This document shows positions 1-8,048 of a stretch of DNA of 64,000 nt, one piece after another. The number at the start of each line of letters is the position of its first letter. Position 1 is the first letter of the stretch. Source of the stretch: Flavobacterium degerlachei (GTDB taxonomy: Bacteria > Bacteroidota > Bacteroidia > Flavobacteriales > Flavobacteriaceae); NCBI RefSeq assembly GCF_900106645.1, contig NZ_FNMV01000003.1, positions 1 through 64,000 of the forward strand. Direction: 5' to 3'. The position numbers and the translations under genes are program-made. A model generated the notes under the pieces. That model was not told the DNA's origin. It saw only the letters and a program-made list of their open reading frames with translations, and searched no databases.

Positions 1-102
1 AAGTTCTCCTCGTTCAATTTCTTGAACAATTTGTAATTTAAAAGACATTGAGTAATCTTTTTGAGTTCGCTTAACATAGCGTGTTTCTTCATGTTGTTCC
101 AT
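1..102 (-). CDS. IS3-family transposase OrfA, N-terminal fragment
   Basis: Thirty-four codons are visible from the ATG at 102-100 to the window edge. The product contains YVKRTQKDYSMSFKLQIV, typical of the start of the helix-turn-helix OrfA of IS3-type transposases in Bacteroidetes, where this domain binds the terminal repeats and is followed by a DDE-domain OrfB made by frameshifting. Only the start is seen, so integrity of the element cannot be judged. Family assignment rests on recognition of this short motif. Confidence 0.6.
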   Translation of the reverse strand, partial: MEQHEETRYVKRTQKDYSMSFKLQIVQEIERGEL

Positions 103-141
103 TAGGATACTTTTTGTGTATCGCTATTTCAGGACGGGACA
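1..141 (-). mobile_element. End of an IS3-family-like insertion sequence, cut by window edge
   Basis: The left edge holds the first part of a transposase OrfA-like gene on the minus strand, preceded by a probable terminal inverted repeat. Read on the minus strand, the element would begin at about 141 with TGTCCCGTCCTGAAATAG, a TG-starting end as in many IS3-group elements. The opposite end and the target duplication lie outside the window, so the boundary is inferred from the IR-like sequence only. A strong hairpin at 152-186 lies just outside it. Confidence 0.6.
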
Positions 142-151
142 CTACTTACGT

Positions 152-186
152 AAAAAAACCTGACAGCTTTGCTGTCAGGTTTTTTT
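152..186. terminator. Bidirectional intrinsic terminator
   Basis: A perfect 9-bp stem (CCTGACAGC, loop TTT, GCTGTCAGG) is flanked by seven A on the left and seven T on the right, so it can terminate transcription on either strand. It lies directly outside the insertion sequence end and may insulate it. Confidence 0.8.
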
Positions 187-337
187 ATGCAAGAAAATCA
201 CTGCTTATGTCTACAAGCTAGCAAACACCGACGTACCCTTTTAGATTCTTATGCCTTTTTATGCCTTTTCAGGATTCACAACCCAATATCGTTGTGTACA
301 ATGGATTCCATAGCCGAGCGGTCATACTAAATTAATC

Positions 338-523
338 TCAACCTTCGGAATTCAGCTTTCTTTCTTTACTTATTTGAGAAAACAATCCAGCTATTATAAC
401 CACAGCAGTAAGCAAAATAATAGTTTTTCCGTTTTTCTCATCGAATAGGATAATACTCCCAATTATCCATAAACAGATAGAAATTAATGCCGTTATTTTT
501 ACAGTATTAGATAGTTTTTTCAT
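338..523 (-). CDS. Small two-helix membrane protein, unknown
   Basis: A 61-residue ORF starts MKKLSNTVKITALISIC and has two hydrophobic stretches (about residues 9-26 and 34-48) separated by a short charged loop (DEKNGK), ending in a charged tail. This is a plausible small inner-membrane protein. The start is preceded by an A-rich leader as usual in this group. I do not recognise a family and no neighbour suggests a role. It could also be a chance ORF. Confidence 0.4.
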   Translation of the reverse strand: MKKLSNTVKITALISICLWIIGSIILFDEKNGKTIILLTAVVIIAGLFSQISKERKLNSEG

Positions 524-702
524 TGTTGTTTTTTTATTAGTTTTTTAGATTATATCAGAGCAATCTGGTTAACATTCTTTGACTTGATTTTGTTAAAGTC
601 ATTTAATATTTCGTCAAGCTGTTTTATGAAAAAATCTGTATTCATGTTTTATGTCAATTTATGTTTTTTTAGTGGCAGTTTTTTACAATTACCGCCAACT
701 TG

Positions 703-769
703 TATATTGGCGAAACAAAGCTTCGCCAATATACCCTTTTTTGTATGTATATGCGAAGTTTTGTTTCGC
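703..769 (+). repeat. Overlapping inverted repeats with T-tract (attenuator-like)
   Basis: A perfect 12-bp inverted repeat (703-714 with 722-733, loop ACAAAGC) overlaps a second one. The segment 710-726 is complementary, with one mismatch, to 753-769, and each segment can also fold by itself (GCGAA/TTCGC). The last hairpin is followed by CTTTTTTT, as in an intrinsic terminator on the plus strand. The pairings are mutually exclusive, a geometry seen in attenuators, but no gene follows on this strand. Confidence 0.5.
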
Positions 770-847
770 TTTTTTTAATTAATTAAATATATATAAATTT
801 ACCGAAAAATCTGATAAATTATTTTTTTTTCAAATATAACTGCTTTT

Positions 848-888
848 CCTCCAGGTACTTTACGGCAAACCGTAAACGGAGGTTTTTT
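848..888 (+). terminator. Terminator-like hairpin
   Basis: CCTCC (848-852) pairs with GGAGG (878-882) around an inner perfect stem TTTACGG-CAAA-CCGTAAA (859-876), and six T follow at 883-888. It has the form of a plus-strand intrinsic terminator, but no plus-strand gene precedes it, so it may belong to a decayed or non-coding transcript. Confidence 0.5.
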
Positions 889-900
889 AGCGTATGTTTT

Positions 901-1046
901 TTAGCCCCGGTAGTAGTGAAACCCCTTTACAGGCTGAAAACCACTTTTTTCTGGTTGTGGCAGTGCGACTAAAAGAAGCGCCTGCCACCACCTAGAAAAA
1001 GAGTTTGAAGACAGAAAGGGTGCAACGGATAACGGGAGTTAGCTAC
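901..1046 (+). repeat. Dispersed intergenic element, copy 1 (TTAGCCCCG...CGGGAnnAGCT)
   Basis: The copy starts TTAGCCCCGGTAGTAGTGAA and ends near CGGGAGTTAGCTACT, the same ends as the copies at 16083 and 23692. The middle is unrelated to them and folds into nested stems: CCCTTT with AAAGGG, and GGTTGTGGCAG with CTGCCACCACC (one mismatch). At about 146 bp it is the longest copy. It lies between the small ORF and the terminator of the ketose operon. Conserved ends around a variable hairpin suggest a structured mobile-like repeat or RNA element. Confidence 0.6.
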
Positions 1047-1062
1047 TGAAAATTTATAAAAC

Positions 1063-1098
1063 AAAAAAACCGAAACAGACTTAATGCCTGTTTCGGTT
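1063..1098 (-). terminator. Terminator of the ketose operon
   Basis: A perfect 11-bp stem (AACCGAAACAG at 1068-1078 with CTGTTTCGGTT at 1088-1098) is followed, on the minus strand, by a T-run (A-run 1063-1069 on the plus strand). It lies about 30 bp beyond the stop of the permease gene at 1127. Confidence 0.85.
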
Positions 1099-1126
1099 AT
1101 ATATTTAGTTGTCCTATTCTAGTGAA

Positions 1127-2455
1127 TTATACTACGATTTTTGACATTTTATAAGTGCTATACCCGTATAGAGCTACAACAGCCAAACAAATTAGAGGCA
1201 GAATGAAAGAGAAATTCACCTCTGGAATGTATCCGAAAAGTTTGATGTCTGAAAAACCTGAACCACCCATATCTAATATGGATCCTTGCAGAACTGGCAT
1301 TAATGCTCCACCAACAATAGCCATTACCAATCCTGCGGACCCAATTTTAGCCTCGTCACCCATGTCTTTTAATGCAATTCCGTAAATAGTAGGGAACATA
1401 ATTGACATGAATATAGAGATCGCCACTAGCGATAATAGTCCCGGGATTCCTGGTAATAGGATTGCTCCAGCGCAACAAATCACACCACCAATTCCAAAAA
1501 GCATCAATAGCTTAGATGGATTAATTTTTAACATCAATGCGGTTCCAATCCATCTGCTTACTAAAAATGAAATCATTGCTCCTACATTGTAATAAGTAGC
1601 CGTTAAGTCTAAACCTAAGCTCTCATTGATATAATCAACGTATTGAAAGATGTATGTCCAACACATGATTTGAGCTCCAACATAAAAAGTTTGTGCGATA
1701 ACTCCATTTTTATAATTTTTGTTTGAAAACAGTTTTTTGAACGATTCAGATATTGACATCTTATCAGATTCGGCTGTTTTAGGCATTTTTGTAAAAAGGA
1801 TTACTACCATGATAAACAATACCAAAACTCCTAAACCAATGTAAGGAATACTGATGATACTCAAGTCATTTTCCCTTATTGAGGCCACTTCTGCAGCAGA
1901 TAAAGCGTTGTATGCCGTAGTTGTAAAATCATCAGATCTCAAAGCACTCATCACAAATGTTTGCGCCATAATCATCCCTGTGATTGAACCAATTGGGTTG
2001 AAGGCTTGCGCCAAATTTAATCTTTGGGTCGCCGTTTCTGGATCTCCTAATGACAATATCAGCGGATTTGAAATGGTTTCTAAAAATGCCAATCCACAGG
2101 TGAGAATCCACAAGGAAACTAGAAAGTAATTAAACTGCTCGTATTCAGCCGCAGGGTAAAATAAGAAAGCTCCCGTTGCATATAAAAGCAATCCCAAGAT
2201 AATTCCTGATTTATAGCTGTATTTTCTAATAAATAAAGCTGCTGGCAAAGCCATAAAGAAATACCCAAAATAAAAGGCAAACTGTACTAACGATGCTTGA
2301 ACATTTGACAATTCAGGCATTACTTTTTTGAATGCCGAAACCATAGGATTGGTCAAGTCATTAGCGATTCCCCATAAGGCAAATAGTGAGGTAATAATGA
2401 TAAAAGGAAATAATAGATCCTTTTTTACAATAGGAATACGGGTTGTTGTGCTCAT
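1127..2455 (-). CDS. FucP-type sugar:H+ symporter (MFS)
   Basis: This 442-residue protein of about twelve membrane helices belongs to the L-fucose permease (FucP) branch of the major facilitator superfamily, which also carries glucose, galactose and fructose. Recognisable segments are the N-terminal ALWGIANDLTNPMV and the region FLETISNPLILSLGDPETAT followed by RLNLAQAFNPIGS, a family hallmark. It is the last gene of a four-gene operon (porin, epimerase, kinase, permease; gaps 30-37 bp) and is followed by a terminator. The most likely substrate is the ketose that the epimerase and kinase handle, not fucose, because no fucose isomerase or aldolase is present. Substrate is inferred from context. 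Confidence 0.85.
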   Translation of the reverse strand: MSTTTRIPIVKKDLLFPFIIITSLFALWGIANDLTNPMVSAFKKVMPELSNVQASLVQFAFYFGYFFMALPAALFIRKYSYKSGIILGLLLYATGAFLFYPAAEYEQFNYFLVSLWILTCGLAFLETISNPLILSLGDPETATQRLNLAQAFNPIGSITGMIMAQTFVMSALRSDDFTTTAYNALSAAEVASIRENDLSIISIPYIGLGVLVLFIMVVILFTKMPKTAESDKMSISESFKKLFSNKNYKNGVIAQTFYVGAQIMCWTYIFQYVDYINESLGLDLTATYYNVGAMISFLVSRWIGTALMLKINPSKLLMLFGIGGVICCAGAILLPGIPGLLSLVAISIFMSIMFPTIYGIALKDMGDEAKIGSAGLVMAIVGGALMPVLQGSILDMGGSGFSDIKLFGYIPEVNFSFILPLICLAVVALYGYSTYKMSKIVV

Positions 2456-2492
2456 TGGGTTTATAGTTTTTTGGTTTGTTTAAAAAAATATT

Positions 2493-3413
2493 TTAGTTCA
2501 GTATTTTTTGTGTCTTTGGCTCAAGCCCAATTAAAAAAGAATCGATTTCGGCTGCTGTAATTACAGGATTAGCACCTTCATTTTGAGCAACAATTGCACC
2601 TATGGCACTAGCAAAATTAATTGCATATTGTGGATCTTCACCACTCAATAACTTAATGATTAAAGAGGCTAAAAAAGAATCTCCTGAACCTACAGTATCT
2701 ACCACATCAACCTTGAATCCACAGTTGTGATAAAATTTATTATTGCAATATAATACAGCACCGTGACATCCTAAAGTAACACAGATTGTTTTAGTATTGG
2801 TTTTCTCAGCAATAAACAAGATGTTTTGCTCTAATGATTTTCTATCTGATTTTAGATCCTCACAAATTTCATTCAATTCATCATCATTGAATTTTATGAA
2901 ATCAGCTTCATACATCAGTTCTAAAACGTTCGCTTTTGTATAATAAGGAACTCTTAAATTGACGTCAAAAATGCTGTACTTTGAATCTTTCAACAATCCT
3001 TTTAAAGTTTTGTTTGATACTGAATCTCTAGAAGACAAACTCCCGTAAACAAAAAAATCAGCATCTTGAACCACTTGTGTACTCAAAGGAGAAGCTTCGA
3101 TCTTATCCCAGGCGGCAGGGTAGCTGATGTCATAAGAGGCATTTCCTTTTTCGTTAAGAATTACTTTTACAACACCTGTTCCGTAATTTTCTTTTACTTG
3201 AACCGTTTTAGTATTTATGCCTACGGTATTCAAATAATCTACTAATTTCTCTCCGTTAGCATCATTACCAACAGCGCTAATCATCGAAATTTCTCCACCC
3301 AGTGAGTTTAATCTTGAAGCTACATTTAATGGGGCTCCCCCAATTTTTTTGTGTTCAAGAAAAACATCGAAAAGAATCTCACCGTAACATACTCCTTTTA
3401 GCATTTTTTCCAT
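2493..3413 (-). CDS. PfkB-family carbohydrate kinase, probable fructokinase
   Basis: The 306-residue protein has the ribokinase/PfkB fold: N-terminal substrate site GGAPLNVASRL (about residues 25-35) and the C-terminal signature DTVGSGDSF, with its catalytic Asp and anion-hole glycines. Length is normal for the family. Neighbours are a ketose 3-epimerase upstream (30 bp) and a FucP-type permease downstream (37 bp). This makes phosphorylation of fructose, the product of psicose epimerisation, to fructose-6-phosphate the simplest role. Other sugars (tagatose, 2-keto-3-deoxygluconate) cannot be excluded from sequence. Confidence 0.8.
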   Translation of the reverse strand: MEKMLKGVCYGEILFDVFLEHKKIGGAPLNVASRLNSLGGEISMISAVGNDANGEKLVDYLNTVGINTKTVQVKENYGTGVVKVILNEKGNASYDISYPAAWDKIEASPLSTQVVQDADFFVYGSLSSRDSVSNKTLKGLLKDSKYSIFDVNLRVPYYTKANVLELMYEADFIKFNDDELNEICEDLKSDRKSLEQNILFIAEKTNTKTICVTLGCHGAVLYCNNKFYHNCGFKVDVVDTVGSGDSFLASLIIKLLSGEDPQYAINFASAIGAIVAQNEGANPVITAAEIDSFLIGLEPKTQKILN

Positions 3414-3443
3414 CTTATTTTTATTTATTTATTAAATCAGTTG

Positions 3444-4292
3444 TTAGTTATTATACCATTTAGCTACCATCTCTTTCATAAAGAGCAAGCTGCCTTTTGC
3501 GAGTTCCTCAGAATTGTATTTTGAAGGCCTCCATAAAGAGGTAGGACCAACCAAAGCTGTGATTTCTGAAGAAAAATTCTCGAGAACTAAAGGACCTTGG
3601 TAATTAATTTTGGCCAAAGCCTTGAAAAAATCATCCCAATGCACATTTCCTTCTCCAGTCATTCCGCGGTCACTTTCAGTGATGTGAACGTGTTTCAGCC
3701 TGTCTCCCGCAGCAATAATAGGATCATAGAAATTTCTTTCTTCTATATTCATGTGAAAAGTATCTAGGTGCAAACCGATATTTTGGGTATTGATCTCTTC
3801 AATCATTTGCAATACTTCCTGTGCCGCTGTAAAAACATAACTTTCGTATCTATTAATTGGCTCAATTCCCAGCGTTATATTTTGTTTTTTGGCGTAAGCC
3901 GATAACTCCGTAAATACTTGACGGACAATTACTCTTTCGTCAGCAGTACATGGTTTTCCTGTAAACGTGCCAATAGCAGAATGCAAAACACCACCCAAAA
4001 AATCACCGTTCATCTCCCCTACCTTATCTATTGCTTTACTGATAAGTGCTATTGCATTTTCAGGATATAAAGGAATATGACAGTTTGTAGGTAAGTTTAA
4101 AGACAAACGCCCTTGAATTCCGTATTGATCCAGTTGCTTTTTAGTTTCCTTGGCGTCAAAATCCAATGAAGCAGGCAAGCTGATTTCGAGCATATCAAAA
4201 CCATATTCTGCTGTTTTTTTGATAGCAAAACTTCGACCTTCGAGAGTCCATGCTGGAATGAATGATAAAATACTAGTTCCAAAAATTGGCAT
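3444..4292 (-). CDS. Ketose 3-epimerase, D-psicose/D-tagatose 3-epimerase family
   Basis: A 282-residue TIM barrel of the sugar isomerase/epimerase superfamily. The four expected metal ligands are present: E144 (LGIEPINRYE), D177 (LHLDTFHMNIEE), H203 (HVHITESDRG) and E238 (LVLENF). Their spacings of 33, 26 and 35 residues, and the Arg six residues after the His (R209), are those I know for D-psicose 3-epimerase (E150, D183, H209, R215, E244 in the Agrobacterium enzyme). These enzymes invert C3 of ketohexoses using Mn2+ or Co2+. Together with the kinase and permease this suggests use of D-psicose (allulose), tagatose or sorbose through fructose. The exact sugar is inferred. Confidence 0.8.
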   Translation of the reverse strand: MPIFGTSILSFIPAWTLEGRSFAIKKTAEYGFDMLEISLPASLDFDAKETKKQLDQYGIQGRLSLNLPTNCHIPLYPENAIALISKAIDKVGEMNGDFLGGVLHSAIGTFTGKPCTADERVIVRQVFTELSAYAKKQNITLGIEPINRYESYVFTAAQEVLQMIEEINTQNIGLHLDTFHMNIEERNFYDPIIAAGDRLKHVHITESDRGMTGEGNVHWDDFFKALAKINYQGPLVLENFSSEITALVGPTSLWRPSKYNSEELAKGSLLFMKEMVAKWYNN

Positions 4293-4327
4293 ATTATTAT
4301 GTTTTTAAATTATTGTTTACTGATTGA

Positions 4328-5707
4328 TTAGAACAACCACCATTCTGTTTTTACTCCTATATAAGAACCCCATTGTTTCTGGTTTGTCTGTAAGAAAGAC
4401 GAGTAATTATTATCTCTTGCAAAATCATTATATCTGGCAACGGTATAAACTAAGCGAATGTGTGGACGACTCCAAGGGTCCCGTTTTCCTAAAGGAACGA
4501 TTGTAGGTGCCAATGAGAATTTCCACATTTTTGCTTCCGGATTATCACCATCTTTTCTAACAGCATAATGCAGTTCTTGAAGAATGTGAAACCAATCAGT
4601 CACGTAGTAAAAATTACGCATCCCTAGTACTAAGTCGGTTTTTTGATTGAACAATTCTGTTCCGTTAAAGTAAGTGTCTTTATTAGTGCTGCTAGATCCA
4701 CCTTTACTTCTAGTAAATACCCCATAACCGTTGATACTAAATTTTTTAGAAACATTTAATAAAAAGTGCTCTACCATTGTAAAGGAGTATGCGCTATTGT
4801 ATTTTCCTTGATCATCTGGAGCTCCATATGTAGCCCACGTAAAAGTATTACCGTTATCTCCACCATTAGCAATTCCAGAACCATAACGAGCCGAAATTTG
4901 ATTAAATGATCCTGGCATAGCCGTTTTAAACGGACTGTTGTATTTGATTCCAGCCACCCATCCATTGTCAGCAGCGTATTTAATACTTGCTTCATCTGAA
5001 CTTGCAGATACATGGTGAAACTCTCCAAGAAGTTTAATTGTGTTGTTATTTTTTAGCTTGAAACTGTGTTCTCCAATCCAAACCATTCTTTGACGAATAG
5101 CTGAGTTTGTAGCTCCTGCAACACTTACTTCATAATTATACGGAAAAATAGAACCTGTATTTGAAGATGCTGGCATTAACATCGTCAGTTCTGTATTTTT
5201 ATGGCTTACACCAAATCCTTGAGAGGAATGATCATCAAAATAAAAGTAATCACTAATGTGTATATCGTCATAGCGACGGAACCGAGAACCAGCCCAAGCA
5301 GACCATTTACTTCCCATGATATTTGTAGCTTCAACATAAGCTTCAGGAAGGATAAAAGTTAGTCCATTATCAGTACGTGAACTTGCATTCCCTATAAACT
5401 GCCCATTGTTTGAATACATTCCTAAACGCATTTGGAACGTTATATTAGTACTGTCTTTATCTAGAATTTTTGGCGAAAAGTGAAAAGCGGGTAATATATC
5501 GATATAATCTGTTTGTTCCATTCTACCACCCAAAGACCCTTGTCCAGAAAGGTTTAATGGTCTCCACTGGTTCCCTTCTCCATTTGGCGAAAGCCCCACT
5601 CCAATCCTACCTGTAGTTCCCATAGAAAAATTAGAATTAGTGATAACTACCTGTGTGTAGGAAAACATAGTGGAGAATAATAAAAGAAGTGTAATTGGTT
5701 TTTTCAT
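4328..5707 (-). CDS. LamB-type carbohydrate porin
   Basis: The 459-residue protein starts with a clear signal peptide (MKKPITLLLLFSTMFSYTQ) and continues as a beta-strand-rich outer-membrane protein ending in an aromatic residue (EWWLF). The segment SAWAGSRFRRYDDIHISDYFYFDDHS resembles the maltoporin/LamB family, where this region is strongly conserved, and GIANGGDNGNTF fits a loop. It is the first gene of the operon, 35 bp before the epimerase, and would let the sugar cross the outer membrane. A stand-alone porin instead of a SusC/SusD pair suggests a small free sugar rather than a polysaccharide. Confidence 0.75.
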   Translation of the reverse strand: MKKPITLLLLFSTMFSYTQVVITNSNFSMGTTGRIGVGLSPNGEGNQWRPLNLSGQGSLGGRMEQTDYIDILPAFHFSPKILDKDSTNITFQMRLGMYSNNGQFIGNASSRTDNGLTFILPEAYVEATNIMGSKWSAWAGSRFRRYDDIHISDYFYFDDHSSQGFGVSHKNTELTMLMPASSNTGSIFPYNYEVSVAGATNSAIRQRMVWIGEHSFKLKNNNTIKLLGEFHHVSASSDEASIKYAADNGWVAGIKYNSPFKTAMPGSFNQISARYGSGIANGGDNGNTFTWATYGAPDDQGKYNSAYSFTMVEHFLLNVSKKFSINGYGVFTRSKGGSSSTNKDTYFNGTELFNQKTDLVLGMRNFYYVTDWFHILQELHYAVRKDGDNPEAKMWKFSLAPTIVPLGKRDPWSRPHIRLVYTVARYNDFARDNNYSSFLQTNQKQWGSYIGVKTEWWLF

Positions 5708-5837
5708 GGCTTTCCGTTTTGTTACTTTTTTTGGTTTAGTTAAGATTATAGATGTAAGCTGGTTTTATCTATTTTGATTTTACTTAATCGTAATAGTATT
5801 TCACTTATTAATAAGCGTCATATTGACTATTATTTTC

Positions 5838-5845
5838 CAAATGTA
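5838..5845 (-). promoter_or_regulatory. Candidate -7 element TACATTTG of the ketose operon
   Basis: The minus strand reads TACATTTG, matching the Bacteroidetes -7 consensus TAnnTTTG. It would give a leader of about 120 nt before the porin gene. No good TTG is found at the -33 distance, so the call is tentative. Confidence 0.45.
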
Positions 5846-5949
5846 TATTTTAATTATAATATATACTAAAAAAAGTAATTTATTTTTTGATATTATACAA
5901 AATACAAGGAACTTACATCGTAATATCACATTTTATGTTTAAAATAAAT

Positions 5950-5975
5950 CAAATGTACAAACAATTGTTCATTTG
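5950..5975. promoter_or_regulatory. Imperfect palindrome, candidate operator
   Basis: CAAATGTACAA, spacer ACAA, TTGTTCATTTG form an 11-4-11 inverted repeat with one mismatch. It sits between the ketose operon promoter region and the regulator gene, the expected place for a shared operator. Binding by the Nudix/winged-helix regulator at 6098 is an inference. Confidence 0.5.
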
Positions 5976-6097
5976 ACGTTTAATGAATATTTTACTATAA
6001 TATGTTATCTCCTATATTCATAATTAAATCATTAGATTTGCCTTTCGAAGTATTCAAACTTATCAGAAAAACGTGCAACCTTTTTATATTCTTGTTT

Positions 6098-6835
6098 ATG
6101 CAACCTCAAATAATCCCCAATATTTCTGTTGACTGTGTCATTTTTGGTTTTGACTTCGAAACTAAATCCTTAAACGTATTATTAATTGAACGTTTTTTAA
6201 AAGCGGATGAAGGTAACGAGCCACTTGTTAATGATTATGTTTTAACTGGATATCATACCTATGAGGGCGAAACATTAGATGAAACAGCGTCAAGAGTATT
6301 GAAGGAGTTAACTGGTCTTGACAATCTTTATAAGAAGCAGTTTAAAGTTTTTGGGGATCCAAACCGTTTAATGAATGATAGAGATATCATTTGGGCAAAA
6401 AATCAAAACTTCAACCAACGGACGATTACTATCGCCTATTACTTTCTATTGCAGACGCATGAAGTTAATTTGCGAAATACGGAACACAAAGCACAATGGT
6501 TTCCTGTAGATAAATTGCCTGCACTTGGGTTTGACCATAAAGCCATAATCAATGAAGCCTATGCTGATTTGAAGGAGAAATCAATGTATAAACCTATTAT
6601 TTTTGAATTGCTTCCTGATAAATTTACAATCAAGGAATTGCAAGATACCTATGAAGCAATACTAGGAACTGAGATTGACAATCGTAATTTTAGACGAAAA
6701 CTGATAACAAAGAAATTCATCGTTAAGTTAGATGAGAAACAAGTGGGGATTTCAAAAAAGCCATCTCACCTCTTTATGTTCAGTAAGGATATTTATCAAA
6801 AGGCATACAAAGAGAATTATTTGATAAATATTTAG
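6098..6835 (+). CDS. Nudix-domain transcriptional regulator (NrtR/AraR-like)
   Basis: I take the start at 6098 (MQPQIIPNISVDCVIFG), where homology to the family begins. An in-frame ATG at 6002 would add 32 residues. The 245-residue product has an N-terminal Nudix fold (about 1-150) and a C-terminal winged helix (about 160-240, LLPDKFTIKELQDTYEAIL). The Nudix box is degenerate: REUxEExG reads RVLKELTG, so the catalytic glutamates are lost, as in sensor-type family members that bind a ligand without hydrolysis. In Bacteroidetes such proteins (for example AraR) control sugar operons. Divergent placement next to the ketose operon fits this. Confidence 0.75.
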   Translation: MQPQIIPNISVDCVIFGFDFETKSLNVLLIERFLKADEGNEPLVNDYVLTGYHTYEGETLDETASRVLKELTGLDNLYKKQFKVFGDPNRLMNDRDIIWAKNQNFNQRTITIAYYFLLQTHEVNLRNTEHKAQWFPVDKLPALGFDHKAIINEAYADLKEKSMYKPIIFELLPDKFTIKELQDTYEAILGTEIDNRNFRRKLITKKFIVKLDEKQVGISKKPSHLFMFSKDIYQKAYKENYLINI

Positions 6836-7050
6836 AAATGGGTTGAATATACCAGCAACATTTCAGCCGCTTATTCAGGTGAAAAGTAGGTATAACTCCA
6901 ATGTGTTTCTTTCGTAGAATTAGTTCTAGATAGTGAACTTAAAGTATTTTATGACAAACCAAGAGCTGGGTTTTATTTTTTGTTATATACAGGCAATAAA
7001 ACCCAAGCTGTTAGATTTGTGTTTATAGTGTTCAATTCCGTTTTAGGACT

Positions 7051-7941
7051 TTAATAGTCCAATTGCGCTTTGTGTTTCTCGATAAAATCGGCCCATTTCG
7101 TAGGCTGTTTGCCTGTAATTTTCTGAAAATTATCGAATGTGTCATCAGCTCCAGGAATAGTTCCTGCGGCATAGCGCTTCCAGTGGTCGTACACGCAGCC
7201 CATGTACGCCATCTCTGCTCCTGCATCAATCATTGACTGAAGAAATACATCAGGCGAAAGCGGCTCATAGCGAAAAGGTTTGCCAACAATTGAAGTCATT
7301 AGTGCGGCTATTTCATTAAAATTCTTGCCGTCATAGCCAAGTCTATATGTCTTACCGGCATGCAGCTCTGGATGGACTAGTGTGACTGCAGCCACCTCGG
7401 CCACATTATCCACATCTACCCAACTCATTCTTGCGTCAGAAACATAATGGTGCAGAATACCATTCTCAATTGCTTTTTTACCACCATAGCCCAATAGGTT
7501 TTGCATGAAATCCTGGGGACGTAAATGCGTATACGAAAAACCACACCACTCAATGTAACGTTCTACAAACTGATGCCAAGCCCAATGGCCAATAGTCGTA
7601 TCGTCTGGACCACAAGCACCAAGATGTACTATATGCTTTACCCCGGCTTTTTTAGCATTGTCTAGTAGTGCTTTGCTTTGGCGCAGCATGTCTACGGTGT
7701 AGGCGGTCACCATAAAAATGCGATCGATGTTTTTGAAAGCGGGAATATGCGTGCTTTCATCATCAAAATCGAGAATGACCATTTTTATTCCTTTCTCTGT
7801 AAATGGAACCGCTTTCTCAGCAGTTCGAACAGCAGCCACAATTTCTATGGATGTATCTGATAATAGAAAATCGATCGTTTTCCCGCCAACCTGGCCGGTT
7901 GCGCCCGTAATAAGTATTCTTGGTTTTATTATGTTTGACAT
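7051..7941 (-). CDS. NmrA-like NAD(P)-binding oxidoreductase
   Basis: The 296-residue protein begins with a Rossmann motif ILITGATGQVGGKT (about residues 9-22) typical of atypical short-chain dehydrogenases of the NmrA/QorB type. It has no classical YxxxK active site that I can place, so it may be a redox sensor or a quinone or ketone reductase. Its own -7 element lies about 50 bp upstream and it has no operon partners: ALDH lies behind it on the same strand, separated by a terminator. Function beyond NAD(P) binding is uncertain. Confidence 0.75.
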   Translation of the reverse strand: MSNIIKPRILITGATGQVGGKTIDFLLSDTSIEIVAAVRTAEKAVPFTEKGIKMVILDFDDESTHIPAFKNIDRIFMVTAYTVDMLRQSKALLDNAKKAGVKHIVHLGACGPDDTTIGHWAWHQFVERYIEWCGFSYTHLRPQDFMQNLLGYGGKKAIENGILHHYVSDARMSWVDVDNVAEVAAVTLVHPELHAGKTYRLGYDGKNFNEIAALMTSIVGKPFRYEPLSPDVFLQSMIDAGAEMAYMGCVYDHWKRYAAGTIPGADDTFDNFQKITGKQPTKWADFIEKHKAQLDY

Positions 7942-7989
7942 ATAATTGCTATTTTTTATTTGATTTATTAACTGAAATTATCAGACACA

Positions 7990-7997
7990 CAAAGGTA
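7990..7997 (-). promoter_or_regulatory. Candidate -7 element TACCTTTG before the NmrA-like gene
   Basis: TACCTTTG on the minus strand matches TAnnTTTG and would place the transcript start about 40 nt before the ATG at 7941. The -33 element is not convincing. Confidence 0.45.
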
Positions 7998-8048
7998 CCA
8001 ATGGTTAAATTCCACAGCCTTGATCTGGGACAAGAAAATTTAATGTCG

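Noticed and set aside
300..335. AGCCGAGCGGTC resembles the D-arm of a tRNA-Leu or tRNA-Ser
   Set aside because: No acceptor stem, anticodon arm or TPsiC arm can be folded around it.
584..778. 64-residue plus-strand ORF
   Set aside because: It overlaps the inverted repeats at 703-769, has low-complexity composition and no family resemblance.
1127..2455. FucP-type permease as an L-fucose transporter
   Set aside because: No fucose isomerase, kinase or aldolase is nearby; the operon contains a ketose 3-epimerase and a PfkB kinase.
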